From Halomonas stenophila (lineage in GTDB: Bacteria; Pseudomonadota; Gammaproteobacteria; Pseudomonadales; Halomonadaceae): a stretch of 64,000 nt of DNA. Below, one piece after another: positions 40,804 to 51,140 of the stretch (the stretch's first letter is position 1; every line of letters starts with the position of its first letter). A model generated the notes under the pieces. It was not told the origin of the DNA, searched no databases, and saw only the letters and a program-made list of their open reading frames with translations. The stretch lies in assembly GCF_014192275.1 (NCBI RefSeq), contig NZ_JACHXR010000002.1, positions 1 to 64,000 on the forward strand, in the 5' to 3' direction. The translations under genes and the position numbers were made by a program.

Positions 40804-40841
40804 GGCGGGGCGCCCAGCGACGGCGCCGACTGTACGCAGCC

Positions 40842-40872
40842 GGACGATGCCGGGATAATCCCGGCATCGTCC
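40842..40872. promoter_or_regulatory. 31-bp near-perfect palindrome between aroG and the DUF3087 gene
   Basis: GGACGATGCCGGGAT, one central A, then ATCCCGGCATCGTCC: 15-bp perfect arms. It could be the aroG terminator (no T run) or an operator: its centre contains GATAAT, usable as a -10 for the gene at 40894, so a repressor bound there would block it. Confidence 0.5.
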
Positions 40873-40893
40873 ACCCTCCGTCAGGGCCCTCCC

Positions 40894-41406
40894 ATGTCGT
40901 TTCGCTTCGAGTCCCACGACCCCCACGCCTACCGTCGGACCTCACGCCTGGTCGGCCTGGCCATGGCCGGCCAACTGATCGTCTTCGGGCTGGTCTTCAC
41001 CCAGCTGCTCGGCACCGCCTTCACCCCCAGTCTCTGGCTCAATGCCCTGGGCGTGCTGCTCGGGCTGGGCGCCACCGGCCTGGTGCTGGCCGGACTGCGC
41101 GACCGGCCCTGGCTGGGCCCGGTGCGCTACGGCTGGCGGCTCAAGCAACGGCTCTCGACGGTGAGTGGCTACCTGCCCGCCCTGCGCCGGGGCATGGCCG
41201 ACGGGGACGAACGGGCCCTGGCGGTGCTGGCCTTCTACCACCAGGGCATGGCCCAACTGGGCGAGCTCGATGGGCGGACCCTGGACGACGATGCCGAGTT
41301 GCTGGCCGAGCGCCAGGCGCTGCGCCTGGCCCGACAGGCCCGCCGCCTGCCGGAACGGGTCGACGGCCTCGACGAGGCCGACCTCGCCGATTTCAAGCGA
41401 GGCTAG
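40894..41406 (+). CDS. DUF3087-like inner-membrane protein
   Basis: A 170-residue protein: a short hydrophilic N-terminus (SFRFESHDPHAYRRTSRLVG), two hydrophobic helices (about 21-42 and 46-67), then a cytoplasmic helical domain containing RYGWRLKQRLSTVSGYLPAL and LAVLAFYHQGMAQL. This layout and the HAYRR-type N-terminus resemble DUF3087 proteins of Gammaproteobacteria; the function is unknown. It is convergent with ppk (10 bp between stops). A large palindrome lies 21 bp before the start. Confidence 0.7.
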   Translation: MSFRFESHDPHAYRRTSRLVGLAMAGQLIVFGLVFTQLLGTAFTPSLWLNALGVLLGLGATGLVLAGLRDRPWLGPVRYGWRLKQRLSTVSGYLPALRRGMADGDERALAVLAFYHQGMAQLGELDGRTLDDDAELLAERQALRLARQARRLPERVDGLDEADLADFKRG

Positions 41407-41416
41407 GCAACGGGCC

Positions 41417-43609
41417 CTAGGCGCGGGCGGCGTAGGCGTAGAGCAGCGTCTCCTGGGCGCTGATGGGGGCGGCATCGCCCGGGGCCTGCTTGACGTAGGT
41501 GCCGTCGCCCTGCAGCAGCCAGCTCTGGCAGTTGTCCACCAGGTAGGTCTCCAGGTCCTTGCGCACCCGGGCGGCCAGCTTCTTGTCGAGGAGCGGGAAG
41601 CAGGTCTCCACCCGGTGGAACATGTTGCGGGCCATGAAGTCGGCGCTGGACCCCCAGGTCTCGGGCTTGCCGTCGTTGTGGAAGTGGAACACCCGGTTGT
41701 GTTCGAGGAAGCGGCCGATGATCGAGCGCACCCGGATGCTCTCGGAGATGCCCGGCAGCCCCGGGCGCAGGCAGCACATGCCGCGGATGATCAGGTCACA
41801 TTCCACGCCGGCCTGGGAGGCCCGGTAGAGGGCCTGGATCAGCTTCGGCTCGGTGAGCGAGTTGCACTTGATGATCAGGTGGGCGCGCTTGCCCTTGCGG
41901 GCATGCTCGGCCTCCCGGTCGATCATCGCCACCAGCCGCTCGTGCAGGGTGAAGGGGGCGTGCAGCAGCTTCTCGATCTGGCGCGCGCGGCCCATTCCGG
42001 AGAGCTGCTGGAAGACCTTGTGCACGTCGGCGCACAGGGTGGGATTGGCGGTGAGCAGGCTGTAGTCGGTGTAGAGCTTGGCGGTCTTGGAGTGATAGTT
42101 GCCGGTGCCCAGGTGGGCGTAGTGGCGCAGCTGGCCCTTCTCCCGGCGCACGATGTGCATCATCTTGGCATGGGTCTTGTAGGCCATCACCCCGTAGATG
42201 ACGATGGCCCCGGCTTCCTGCAGCCGCGAGGCCAGGGCCAGGTTGTCGGCCTCGTCGAAGCGCGCCCGCAGCTCGATCACCACCGTGACCTCCTTGCCGT
42301 TGCCCGCCGCCTCCACCAGGGCATTGACGATCGGCGAGTCGGCCCCGGTGCGGTAGAGGGTCTGCTTGATGGCCAGCACGTCCGGGTCCCGGGCGGCCTC
42401 GCGGAGCATCTCCTCCACCGGCGAGAAGGACTGGAAGGGGTGGTGCAGCAGGATGTCGCCTTCGGCCACGGCCTGGAGCACGCTGTCGCGCTTGCTCAGC
42501 GCCTTGGGCAGGCCGGGGGTGAAGGAGCGGTAGCACAGCTCGGGACGCTCCACCTCGCCCAGCACCGACATCATGCGGGTCAGGTTCACCGGGCCGTTGA
42601 CCCGGTAGAGGTCGCTCGCCTCCAGCTCGAACTGCTTGATCAGGAAGTCGGCGAGATCCTCGGGGCAGTTGTCGGCGACCTCCAGGCGCACACCGCTGCC
42701 ATAGCGCCGCGACAGCAGTTCGCCGCGCAGGGCCGAGGCCAGGTCCGAGACATCCTCGGGATCCACCGACATGTCGGCGTTGCGGGTCAGCCGGAACTGG
42801 TAGCAGCCGCGCACCGTCATGCCGGGGAAGACCTCCTCGGCATGGGCATGGATCATCGATGACAGGAAGACGTACTCGGTGAAGCCGCCCTCGCAGAGGT
42901 CGTCGGGCAGCGCGATCACCCGGGGCAGCGAGCGCGGCGCCGGCAGGATGGCCATGCCGCCCTCGCGACCGAAGGCATCCTTGCCCTCCAGCTCGACGAT
43001 GAAGTTGAGGCTCTTGTTGACCAGCCGCGGGAAGGGATGGGAAGGATCCAGCCCGATGGGGCTGATCACCGGCATGATCTCGGTCTCGAAGTAGTCGCGT
43101 ACCCAGGCGCGCTGGGCGTCGGTCCAGTCGCCGCGGCGACGGAAACGCAGGCCCTGGGTCTCCAGGGCAGGGATCAGCGCCTCGTTGAGGATGCGGTACT
43201 GGCGTTCCACCTGCTCATGGGCGATCTGGGCGATCTCGGCCAGCACCGAGCGCGGCAGGCGGCCGTCGCTGCCGGTGGTCTCGTCGCCCAGGGCCACCTG
43301 GTTCTTCAGCCCGGCCACGCGGATCTCGAAGAACTCGTCCATGTTGGACGAGAAGATCAGCAGGAACATCAGCCGGTTGAGCAGCGGGTGCGCCTCGTCC
43401 AGGGCCTGCTCCAGTACCCGCACGTTGAACTGCAGGTGCGACAGTTCCCGGTTGAAGTACAGCCCCGGGTCGCCGAGGTCGGCCTCCGGGTCCGGCATCG
43501 CCTTGGGCTTGATGCCGGTGCGGGTCTGGTTGAGTCGCGGGGCGGGGACCTCGCTGCCGGGCGCTATCTCGGGGGCGGAGGGCGTGTCGGGGCGGCGCGA
43601 TTCGTCCAT
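41417..43609 (-). CDS. ppk1: Polyphosphate kinase 1
   Basis: Reversible membrane-associated kinase that polymerises ATP gamma-phosphate into inorganic polyphosphate. It is 730 residues with the N, head, C1 and C2 domains. It begins the core with YFNRELSHLQFNVRVLEQA. The autophosphorylated histidine is in VMAYKTHAKMMHIVRRE, with the second phospholipase-D-like site in LIIRGMCCLRPGLPG. A 40-residue Pro/Asp-rich N-terminal extension precedes the core. It is 42 bp downstream of hemB on the same strand; ppx is 7 kb away. Confidence 0.97.
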   Translation of the reverse strand: MDESRRPDTPSAPEIAPGSEVPAPRLNQTRTGIKPKAMPDPEADLGDPGLYFNRELSHLQFNVRVLEQALDEAHPLLNRLMFLLIFSSNMDEFFEIRVAGLKNQVALGDETTGSDGRLPRSVLAEIAQIAHEQVERQYRILNEALIPALETQGLRFRRRGDWTDAQRAWVRDYFETEIMPVISPIGLDPSHPFPRLVNKSLNFIVELEGKDAFGREGGMAILPAPRSLPRVIALPDDLCEGGFTEYVFLSSMIHAHAEEVFPGMTVRGCYQFRLTRNADMSVDPEDVSDLASALRGELLSRRYGSGVRLEVADNCPEDLADFLIKQFELEASDLYRVNGPVNLTRMMSVLGEVERPELCYRSFTPGLPKALSKRDSVLQAVAEGDILLHHPFQSFSPVEEMLREAARDPDVLAIKQTLYRTGADSPIVNALVEAAGNGKEVTVVIELRARFDEADNLALASRLQEAGAIVIYGVMAYKTHAKMMHIVRREKGQLRHYAHLGTGNYHSKTAKLYTDYSLLTANPTLCADVHKVFQQLSGMGRARQIEKLLHAPFTLHERLVAMIDREAEHARKGKRAHLIIKCNSLTEPKLIQALYRASQAGVECDLIIRGMCCLRPGLPGISESIRVRSIIGRFLEHNRVFHFHNDGKPETWGSSADFMARNMFHRVETCFPLLDKKLAARVRKDLETYLVDNCQSWLLQGDGTYVKQAPGDAAPISAQETLLYAYAARA

Positions 43610-43651
43610 GGGGATTCCTGTCGTGGACCGGAGGCGACTCCCCTCCGGCGG

Positions 43652-44804
<1,153 letters not shown>

Positions 44805-44864
44805 GGTGGCTTCACGGTTACCGGCCCTGTCGCCTATCGGCAGGATACGTTCGAGGAGAAGGAC

Positions 44865-45527
44865 ATGAGCAAACAGGTGGCGGTCATTCTGTCGGGGTGC
44901 GGCGTGCAGGACGGCTCGGAGATCTACGAGACGACCCTGACCCTGCTGCGGCTCGATCAGCTGGGCATCGGCTACCGCTGTTTCGCGCCGGACATCGGCC
45001 AGCACCATGTCATCGACCATCGCAGCGGCGAGGTGGCCGACGGGGAGCGGCGCAACGTGCTGGTCGAGTCGGCGCGCCTGGCGCGGGGCGAGATCGAGCC
45101 GCTGACCGAGCTCGATGCCGATGACTTCGATGCGGTGATCCTGCCGGGCGGCTTCGGCGCGGCCAAGAATCTCTCCAACTTCGCCGAGGCCGGTGCCGAC
45201 ATGGTGATCCAGGGGGACCTGGTGGAGGCCCTGGCCGCCTTCCACGAGGATCGCAAGCCGATCGGCCTGATGTGCGTCGCGCCGGTGATGGTGCCGCGCC
45301 TGCTGGGGCCGGGCATTGCCGTGACCATCGGTCATGACCCGGGCGTGGCCGGGGCGATCAGCAGCATGGGCGGCCTGCACCGCACCTGCAGCGTGGAGGA
45401 CATCGTGGTCGACTTCGAGCACCGCGTGGTCACCACCCCGGCCTATATGCTGGCCACCCGCATCGGCGAGGCGGCCACCGGCATCTTCAAGCTGGTCGAT
45501 CGCATCGACGAACTGATGGACTTGTAA
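44865..45527 (+). CDS. elbB: Isoprenoid biosynthesis glyoxalase ElbB (DJ-1/PfpI fold)
   Basis: A 220-residue member of the ES1/ElbB family. The N-terminus VAVILSGCGVQDGSEIYE places a Cys at 12; the nucleophile-elbow cysteine is in GLMCVAPVM; ILPGGFGAAKNLSNFA and HEDRKPIG are family blocks. E. coli ElbB shows weak glyoxalase activity and was linked genetically to isoprenoid synthesis; the true substrate is uncertain. GAGGAGA gives a good SD. It is divergent from hemB and convergent with tatC, with a repeat between. Confidence 0.93.
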   Translation: MSKQVAVILSGCGVQDGSEIYETTLTLLRLDQLGIGYRCFAPDIGQHHVIDHRSGEVADGERRNVLVESARLARGEIEPLTELDADDFDAVILPGGFGAAKNLSNFAEAGADMVIQGDLVEALAAFHEDRKPIGLMCVAPVMVPRLLGPGIAVTIGHDPGVAGAISSMGGLHRTCSVEDIVVDFEHRVVTTPAYMLATRIGEAATGIFKLVDRIDELMDL

Positions 45528-45535
45528 GTCGAAAG

Positions 45536-45628
45536 CTTGAAGAGCGCGGCTGCGCCACTACAAGAGGGAAGACCGGCACTTCGCGCCTGGAAGAGGGAAG
45601 AAAAGGACATAGCCTGTCTCCTTCTTCC
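45536..45628. repeat. Dispersed GGAAG/hairpin repeat, copy B2
   Basis: This lies between convergent elbB and tatC. It reads TTGAAGAGCGCGGCTGCGCC, then a GGGAAGA tract, GGCACTTCGCGCC, another GGAAGAGGGAAG tract, and a closing stem AAGGACA/TGTCTCCTT near 45603-45626. The reverse complement of copy B3 (51036-51140) has the same order of blocks (GCGGCTGCGCC, GGAAGAACGGC, GCTTCGCGCC), showing true homology. Confidence 0.6.
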
Positions 45629-46405
45629 TTATGCCTCGTCTTCGTCGGCGGCGTCCTTCTCGCGCTTGCGGCGCACCAGTCGCCCGAACAGCAGGCCGAC
45701 CTCGTAGAGCAGGTACATGGGCACCGCCAGCAGGCTCTGGGAGATCACGTCCGGTGGGGTCAGCAGCATGCCCACCACGAAGCAGCCGAGGATGATGTAG
45801 GGGCGCTTCTTCGACAGGCTCTCCACCGTGGTCGCCCCGCTGAGGATCAGCAGGAAGGTGGCGATGGGGATCTCGAAGGCCACCCCGAATGCGAAGAACA
45901 GCTTGAGGACGAAGTTCAGGTACTGGTTGATGTCGGTCATCACCGCCACGTTCTCCGGCCCGGTCTGGGTGAAGAACGCGAACAGCAGCGGGAAGACCAC
46001 GTAGTAGGCGAAGGCCGCGCCGGCATAGAAGAGCAGTATGCTGGAGGCGAGGATCGGCAGCGCCAGGGCCTTCTCGTTGTCGTAGAGCCCGGGGGCCACG
46101 AAGGCCCAGGCCTGGTGGAGCACATAGGGCACGGCGATGAACACCGCCACCACCAGGGTCAGCTTGAAGGGCGCCAGGAAGGGCGAGGCGACCTCGGTGG
46201 CGATCATCTGGGAGCCTTCCGGCAGCAACGCCATCAGCGGCTCGGCGACGAAGCCGTAGATGTCGTTGGCGAAGGCGTAGAGCCCGAGGAAGATCACCAG
46301 GATGGCCACCACGGCCCGCATCAGCCGCGAGCGCAGCTCGATCAGGTGCTCGATCAGCGGGGCCTGGGCCTGCCTGGAGTCCCGGGAATCGTCGGAGTGG
46401 CTCAT
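45629..46405 (-). CDS. tatC: Sec-independent protein translocase TatC
   Basis: Multi-spanning core of the twin-arginine translocase; recognises RR signal peptides of folded substrates. It is 258 residues with six predicted membrane helices. Family signatures are IEHLIELRSRLMRA at the N-terminus and FAFGVAFEIPIATFLLI with the conserved Glu in the central membrane region. It overlaps tatB by 4 bp. The C-terminal tail is charged (RRKREKDAADEDEA). Confidence 0.97.
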   Translation of the reverse strand: MSHSDDSRDSRQAQAPLIEHLIELRSRLMRAVVAILVIFLGLYAFANDIYGFVAEPLMALLPEGSQMIATEVASPFLAPFKLTLVVAVFIAVPYVLHQAWAFVAPGLYDNEKALALPILASSILLFYAGAAFAYYVVFPLLFAFFTQTGPENVAVMTDINQYLNFVLKLFFAFGVAFEIPIATFLLILSGATTVESLSKKRPYIILGCFVVGMLLTPPDVISQSLLAVPMYLLYEVGLLFGRLVRRKREKDAADEDEA

Positions 46406-46824
46406 CGCGCGGCAGAGTCCTTGTGGGCGTCGGCGTCTGGCTCATCGGCGGCCGTCTCGCGGGCCCGGGCCAGGGCATCGTCGAGGCGCTGCTCGGGAGG
46501 CGGCGAGGAGGGCGCCTCCTCGGCGACGTCCCTGGCGGAGGGCTTGGCGGCGTCCCGCGATGGCGTGTCGGCGAGGCCCTCCACGTCACGCTTGACCCGG
46601 TTGACGCCCTCGTCGAGTTTCTTCTGCTGCTCGTCGAGCTTCTGGCGCAGTTCCTCGGCCTCGAGCTGGGCGCTGATCTCGCGCTGCATGCCGGAGACCG
46701 TGCGCTTGATCCTGCCGATCCACAGGCCCAGGGTCCGGGCGGCCTTGGGCAGGCGCTCGGGGCCCAGCACCAGCAGGCCCACTACGCCGATGATCAACAG
46801 TTCGAGGAAGCCGATGTCGAACAT
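46402..46824 (-). CDS. tatB: Sec-independent protein translocase TatB
   Basis: A 140-residue single-pass protein forming the TatBC receptor. It has the N-terminal helix MFDIGFLELLIIGVVGLLVLGPERLPKAAR with the conserved Glu and the GPERLP hinge, an amphipathic helix, then an acidic, disordered Pro/Ala/Asp-rich C-terminus. It lies 6 bp downstream of tatA and overlaps tatC by 4 bp. Confidence 0.96.
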   Translation of the reverse strand: MFDIGFLELLIIGVVGLLVLGPERLPKAARTLGLWIGRIKRTVSGMQREISAQLEAEELRQKLDEQQKKLDEGVNRVKRDVEGLADTPSRDAAKPSARDVAEEAPSSPPPEQRLDDALARARETAADEPDADAHKDSAAR

Positions 46825-46830
46825 GGCGGC

Positions 46831-47088
46831 TTACTTGCGCTCTTCCCGTTCCTCGGGCTTCTGCTCGGCCTTGACGTCGTAGGTATGGCCCTCGTCGTCA
46901 TGGCGCACCTGGGCCTGGGGCTTGTCGTCGGCATCCTCGCCCTTGTCCTCGTCGTGCATGGCCTTCTTGAAGCCCTTCACGGCACCGCCCAGGTCGCCGC
47001 CGACGTTGCGCAGCTTCTTGGTGCCGAAGATCAGGATGATGATGCCGAGCACGATCAGCAGCTGCCAGATACTGATACCACCTAACAT
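46831..47088 (-). CDS. tatA: Sec-independent protein translocase TatA
   Basis: The pore-forming Tat component: 85 residues with one membrane helix ([20 protein letters not shown]), the [14 protein letters not shown] hinge and amphipathic helix, and a charged tail. The start is ATG 47088-47086 with AGAGGAAG upstream; a longer in-frame reading into the hisE spacer is Arg/Pro-rich and rejected. First gene of tatABC, 49 bp after hisE. Confidence 0.96.
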   Translation of the reverse strand: MLGGISIWQLLIVLGIIILIFGTKKLRNVGGDLGGAVKGFKKAMHDEDKGEDADDKPQAQVRHDDEGHTYDVKAEQKPEEREERK

Positions 47089-47137
47089 AGCGACTTCCTC
47101 TGGTTCGGGTCCGGGGCCTCGCCCGGAAGGGTCGATT

Positions 47138-47473
47138 CTAGCGTTTCCTCGCGGCCTTCTCGTCATGGCCGGAGAGGCCGAAGCGACGCGCGAGCTCGTC
47201 GAGCACTTGATGGTGGTCGAGCCCCAGATGCGAGAGCATCACCAAGCTATGAAACCACAGGTCGGCCGTTTCGGCGATCACTGCCTGGCGCTGCTCCGGG
47301 TCACCGGCCTCGGCATCCTTGGCCGCCAGCAGGGTCTCGGTGGCCTCCTCGCCGACCTTCTCGAGTATCTTGTTCAGGCCCTTGTCATGCAAGCTGGCCA
47401 CGTAGGAGTCCTGGGGGGCCGCCTGGCGGCGCTGTTCGAGCACGTCATGGAGGCGGTCGAGAATATCGCTCAT
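47138..47473 (-). CDS. hisE: Phosphoribosyl-ATP pyrophosphatase
   Basis: Second step of histidine synthesis, hydrolysing PR-ATP to PR-AMP; an all-alpha MazG-like enzyme. It is 111 residues from ATG 47473 (an ATG at 47488 would add five). The metal-binding block [19 protein letters not shown], and later [13 protein letters not shown], define the family. In Pseudomonas hisI precedes hisE here; no hisI is present in this window. It lies between ubiB and tatA on the same strand. Confidence 0.96.
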   Translation of the reverse strand: MSDILDRLHDVLEQRRQAAPQDSYVASLHDKGLNKILEKVGEEATETLLAAKDAEAGDPEQRQAVIAETADLWFHSLVMLSHLGLDHHQVLDELARRFGLSGHDEKAARKR

Positions 47474-47500
47474 GGGAGAAGGTTCCATTACAGGGGATCG

Positions 47501-49123
47501 TCAGTTCCACGCCAGCAACAGGCCGCCCAGCACCACGGCGCCGAGCACCGGCCAGGGTTGACCGCCTGCCCATTCGACCAGCGGTTGCCAGGTGAGTGCC
47601 ACCGCCACCACAAGAAGGCCCAGGCGCAGCCGGCGGTGACGCCGGCCCTGGCGGTCGAGCTGACGGCGGATGGCGCCGACCGCCTCGACCTGGCGGCGAT
47701 GCTGGTGATGGCCATGCTCGGCGCGGGCCAGGGCCTGGTGGGCCAGCACCGGCAGTTCCGGCAGCTGGCGGGAGAGTTCCGGCGCCTGGCGCTTGAGGGA
47801 GTCCCAGAAGCCGCGGGCGCCGGCCCGCTCCTTCATCCACTGTTCCAGGTAGGGCTTGGCGGTGGCCCAGAGGTCCAGGTCCGGATACAGCTGGCGGCCC
47901 AGGCCCTCGATATTGAGCAGGGTCTTCTGCAGCAGCACCAGCTGCGGCTGGACCTCCATGTTGAAGCGTCGTGCGGTCTGGAACAGACCCAGCAGCACCT
48001 GGCCGAAGGAGATGTCCTTGAGGGGTTTCTCGAGGATCGGCTCGCAGACGGTGCGTACCGCCGCGGCGAACTCGTTGGCCCGGGTATCCTCGCCGACCCA
48101 GCCCGATTCTATGTGCAGCGCCGCCACCTCGTAGTAGTCCTGGTGGAAGAAGGCCAGCAGGTTGCGGGCCAGGTAGTCCTGGTCCTCGCGGGTCAGGCTG
48201 CCGACGATGCCGCAGTCGATGGCGATGTACTGGGGGTTCCAGGGCGTTTCCCGGGAGACGAAAATGTTGCCCGGGTGCATGTCGGCATGGAAGAAGTTGT
48301 CGCGGAAGACCTGGGTGAAGAAGATCTCCACGCCGCGCTCGGCGAGCGTCTTGAGGTCGGTGCCCTGAGCCGCCAGAGCCGCGGTGTCGGCCACCGGCAC
48401 GCCGTGGATGCGCTCCTGGACCATCACCCGCCGGCGGGTCAGTTCCCAGTGGATGCCCGGCACGTACAGCAGCGGCGAGCCCTTGAAGTTGCGCTTGAGC
48501 TGGGAGGTGTTGGCGGCCTCCTTGGTCAGGTCGAGCTCGTCGAACAGGGTCGACTCGTAGTCGCGCACCACTTCCACGGGACGCAGGCGGCGGGCCTCGG
48601 GAATGCGCGCGAGGACGGCGGCGACCCGGTACATCAGCGCCATGTCCTGGCGCATCACCCGGTCGATGCCCGGGCGGATGATCTTGACCACCACCTCCTC
48701 GCCTCCGTGCAGGCGGGCGGCATGCACCTGGGCCACCGAGGCCGAGGCCAGCGGCTCGGGCGCGAAGTCGGCGAAGGCCTCGGTCAGCGGCATGCCGAGT
48801 TCGTCCTCCACCAGGGCGCGGGCCTCGCGACCGGGGAAGGGCGGGACCTGGTCCTGCAGGCGCCTGAGCTCGTCGGCGATGTCCTCGGGGAAGAGATCGC
48901 GGCGGGTCGACAGCACCTGGCCGAACTTGACGAAGATCGGTCCCAGGGTCTCCAGGGCCAGGCGCAGGCGCTCGCCCCGGGGACGGGGCCCGATCGGCAC
49001 CAGGCGCAGTGGCGACAGGGTCAGCGCCAGGCGCAGCCACCAGGGCAGGCGTTCCAGGGGCAGCAGGGTGTCGAGCCGGTAGCGGGTGATCACCCAGCCG
49101 ATGCGCAGGAGGCGCGGGATCAT
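47501..49123 (-). CDS. ubiB: Ubiquinone biosynthesis accessory ATPase UbiB
   Basis: Atypical protein-kinase-like (ABC1/COQ8) ATPase needed for ubiquinone assembly. It is 540 residues. It shows the family KxGQ motif as [15 protein letters not shown], the Ala-rich loop equivalent [13 protein letters not shown], the ATP lysine in [20 protein letters not shown] and IDCGIVG (DFG-like). Two hydrophobic segments at the C-terminus ([10 protein letters not shown] and [16 protein letters not shown]) anchor it in the membrane. ATG 49123 overlaps the ubiJ stop (ATGA). Confidence 0.96.
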   Translation of the reverse strand: MIPRLLRIGWVITRYRLDTLLPLERLPWWLRLALTLSPLRLVPIGPRPRGERLRLALETLGPIFVKFGQVLSTRRDLFPEDIADELRRLQDQVPPFPGREARALVEDELGMPLTEAFADFAPEPLASASVAQVHAARLHGGEEVVVKIIRPGIDRVMRQDMALMYRVAAVLARIPEARRLRPVEVVRDYESTLFDELDLTKEAANTSQLKRNFKGSPLLYVPGIHWELTRRRVMVQERIHGVPVADTAALAAQGTDLKTLAERGVEIFFTQVFRDNFFHADMHPGNIFVSRETPWNPQYIAIDCGIVGSLTREDQDYLARNLLAFFHQDYYEVAALHIESGWVGEDTRANEFAAAVRTVCEPILEKPLKDISFGQVLLGLFQTARRFNMEVQPQLVLLQKTLLNIEGLGRQLYPDLDLWATAKPYLEQWMKERAGARGFWDSLKRQAPELSRQLPELPVLAHQALARAEHGHHQHRRQVEAVGAIRRQLDRQGRRHRRLRLGLLVVAVALTWQPLVEWAGGQPWPVLGAVVLGGLLLAWN

Positions 49124-49761
49124 GCGCGGCCCTCCTGGCCCGTCAGTCGCCGGCGCAGGCGCTCGAGGCGGGCCTCGAGGCGGTCGGTAGCGACCTCCAG
49201 CTCGGTGAGGTGGTCGCGCAGGATCTCGAGCTGGTGGCGGCCCGGCAGCAGCCGGGCCTCCTCGAAGACATACTCCGAGACGTCGGCACACAGCTCCTGG
49301 CGGGTGCGCAGGCCCCAGCGGCCCAGGCTGCGGATGCTCTCGGCCAGGCTGTGGGCGGGAATATCGCCGAGCCAGCGGGCTAGCTCGCCCTCCCAGTCCA
49401 GGTCCAGGTCCAGCAGCAGGTCCCGGGCCGCCTCCAGCAGGTGGATGCGGCCGCGCACCGCCAGCTTGCCCTGGAACATCAGCCGTTCCACGGGGGCGCC
49501 GCCGAGCAGTTCGCCGAGGGTCTCGGCGTCGAGCTCGACGACCACGTCGTAGGCCTCCTCGGGGACCTCGTCCTGGCGCAGCAGGTCCAGGCCCTGGGCA
49601 TGGAAGTGCACGGCGAGCGCCAGCGGCGGATGCTCGAGGCGCAGCAGGATGCGCTGGCCCGCCAGGCGGGCGAGGCGCGCGGGGGCGGCGGGGTCACGGG
49701 CGAGCAGGGCGTTGAGGCTGCGTTCGAGGCCGCCCAGCAGCAGGGTCGGTGTCAGCGCCAT
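49120..49761 (-). CDS. ubiJ: Ubiquinone biosynthesis accessory factor UbiJ (SCP2 domain)
   Basis: A 213-residue lipid-binding protein that holds hydrophobic ubiquinone intermediates in the soluble Ubi complex with UbiK. The N-terminal SCP2-like domain includes [17 protein letters not shown] and [20 protein letters not shown]; a C-terminal helical region with a coiled coil ([19 protein letters not shown]) follows. The start is ATG 49761 with GAGG upstream; the adjacent GTG 49764 is less well spaced. It is cotranscribed with ubiE (7-bp gap) and ubiB (overlap). Confidence 0.92.
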   Translation of the reverse strand: MALTPTLLLGGLERSLNALLARDPAAPARLARLAGQRILLRLEHPPLALAVHFHAQGLDLLRQDEVPEEAYDVVVELDAETLGELLGGAPVERLMFQGKLAVRGRIHLLEAARDLLLDLDLDWEGELARWLGDIPAHSLAESIRSLGRWGLRTRQELCADVSEYVFEEARLLPGRHQLEILRDHLTELEVATDRLEARLERLRRRLTGQEGRA

Positions 49762-49768
49762 CACGACC

Positions 49769-50524
49769 TCACAGCTTGATGCCGCGGTGCAGGGCGACGA
49801 CGCCCCCGGTGAGATTGGTGTACTCGACGCGCTCCAGGCCGGCGGCTTCCATCATGCCCTTGAGGGTCTGCTGGTCGGGGTGCATGCGGATCGACTCGGC
49901 GAGATAGCGATAGCTGTCGGCGTCCCCGGCGACCAGCTCGCCCATGCGCGGCAACAGGCGGAAGGAATACTCGTCGTAGGCGCGGGTCAGCAGCGGGTTG
50001 CCGGGTTTGGAGAACTCCAGCACCAGCAGGCGGCCGCCGGGCTTGAGCACCCGGGCCATGGAACGCAGGGCGGCGTCCTTGTCGGTGACGTTGCGCAGGC
50101 CGAAGGCGATGGTGATGCAGTCGAAGGTGTTGTCGGGGAAGGGCAGGGTCTCGGCATTGGCCTGGACGTACTCGACGTTGCCGCCGACCCCCCGGTCGAG
50201 GAGCTTGTCGCGGCCGACCCGCAGCATGGACTCGTTGATGTCGGCGAGCACCACGCGCCCGCGGGGCCCGACCAGTCGCGAGAACTTCCACGTCAGGTCA
50301 CCGGTGCCGCCGGCGATGTCCAGCACGCTGTGGCCCGGGCGCACCCCGGCACGCTCGATGGTCAGGCGCTTCCACAGGCGGTGGATGCCGAAGGACATCA
50401 GGTCGTTCATCACGTCATAGCGGGACGCCACGGAGTGGAAGACATGGGCCACGCGGGAGGCCTTCTCGTCGACCGGGACTTCCTGATAGCCGAAGTGCGT
50501 GGTGCGCTTGTCGCTGGGGGTCAT
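49769..50524 (-). CDS. ubiE: UbiE C-methyltransferase (ubiquinone/menaquinone)
   Basis: SAM-dependent methyltransferase that adds the C-methyl group in ubiquinone (and, where present, menaquinone) synthesis. It is 251 residues, as in E. coli. It starts with a [22 protein letters not shown] block; the SAM motif is [35 protein letters not shown] and LVLEFSKP follow. First gene of ubiE-ubiJ-ubiB. Confidence 0.97.
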   Translation of the reverse strand: MTPSDKRTTHFGYQEVPVDEKASRVAHVFHSVASRYDVMNDLMSFGIHRLWKRLTIERAGVRPGHSVLDIAGGTGDLTWKFSRLVGPRGRVVLADINESMLRVGRDKLLDRGVGGNVEYVQANAETLPFPDNTFDCITIAFGLRNVTDKDAALRSMARVLKPGGRLLVLEFSKPGNPLLTRAYDEYSFRLLPRMGELVAGDADSYRYLAESIRMHPDQQTLKGMMEAAGLERVEYTNLTGGVVALHRGIKL

Positions 50525-50630
50525 GCGAGGGAGGCTCCCGAGTCAGCTGCACATGGGAGGCGGAGCCGGATGGCTCCGCCGATGGGGCGCCATTGTAGCG
50601 TCCTCCGGTCGCCCTTGTCTTGACGCCGCC

Positions 50631-51014
50631 CTACAGCTGCTTGATCTCGATGCCCAGCGGCTCCCGCGAGGCACCGGCCTCTTCCAGCCGCCGCAGGTAG
50701 TCGGCCCAGTTGGCCTCCCGGTCGCGGATCAGCGCATACAGGTAGTCCCAGCTGTAGAGGCCGCTGTCGTGGCCGTCGTCGAAGTGCAGCTTGAGCGCGT
50801 AGCGGCCGGTCTGGGTGATGTTGGCCAGGCCGACGTGCTTCTTGCCGACCTGCAGGGTGGCGGAATCCGGGCCGTGGCCGCGCACCTCGGCGGACGGCGA
50901 GAAGACGCGCAGGTATTCCACCGAGAGGCGGTGGCTCTCGCCGCCCTCGTAGCTCAGCTCCAGTTCGCGGGCCTGCTTGTGGTAGTGCACCTTGACGGGA
51001 ATCGGGGCGGACAT
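50631..51014 (-). CDS. DUF971 (GBBH-like N-terminal) domain protein
   Basis: A 127-residue protein with the DUF971 signature: VKVHYHKQARELELSYEGGE, then LSVEYLRVFSPSAEVRGHG and FDDGHDSGLYSWDYLY. The domain also forms the N-terminus of gamma-butyrobetaine hydroxylases and may bind metal, but the stand-alone protein's role is unknown. GGAGG precedes ATG 51014. In Pseudomonas the homologue also lies beside hslU. Confidence 0.88.
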   Translation of the reverse strand: MSAPIPVKVHYHKQARELELSYEGGESHRLSVEYLRVFSPSAEVRGHGPDSATLQVGKKHVGLANITQTGRYALKLHFDDGHDSGLYSWDYLYALIRDREANWADYLRRLEEAGASREPLGIEIKQL

Positions 51015-51035
51015 AGGCACCTCCGGTGAGAGAAA

Positions 51036-51140
51036 AGACGGAAGAGGGAAGAAGGAAGAAGGAAGCCTGGATCGAGGTTCCTCTTCTCCCTTCAAGGCGC
51101 GAAGCGCCGTTCTTCCTTCTTCAAGCGGCGCAGCCGCGTC
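51036..51140. repeat. Dispersed GGAAG/hairpin repeat, copy B3
   Basis: A purine tract of GGAAGA/GAAGAAG units (about 51040-51065) faces a pyrimidine tract TTCTTCCTTCTTC (51110-51122), allowing a 13-bp stem. Between and after them lie GGCGC-GAA-GCGCC (51096-51108) and GCGGC-GCA-GCCGC (51125-51137). Its reverse complement aligns block by block with copy B2. It lies between hslU and the DUF971 gene, both on the minus strand, and ends at the hslU stop. Confidence 0.6.

Noticed and set aside
51040-51066. GGAAGAAG tract considered as a simple microsatellite or CRISPR-like repeat
   Set aside because: The tract pairs with a matching pyrimidine tract and belongs to the B-family element; there are no regular spacers or uniform repeats.
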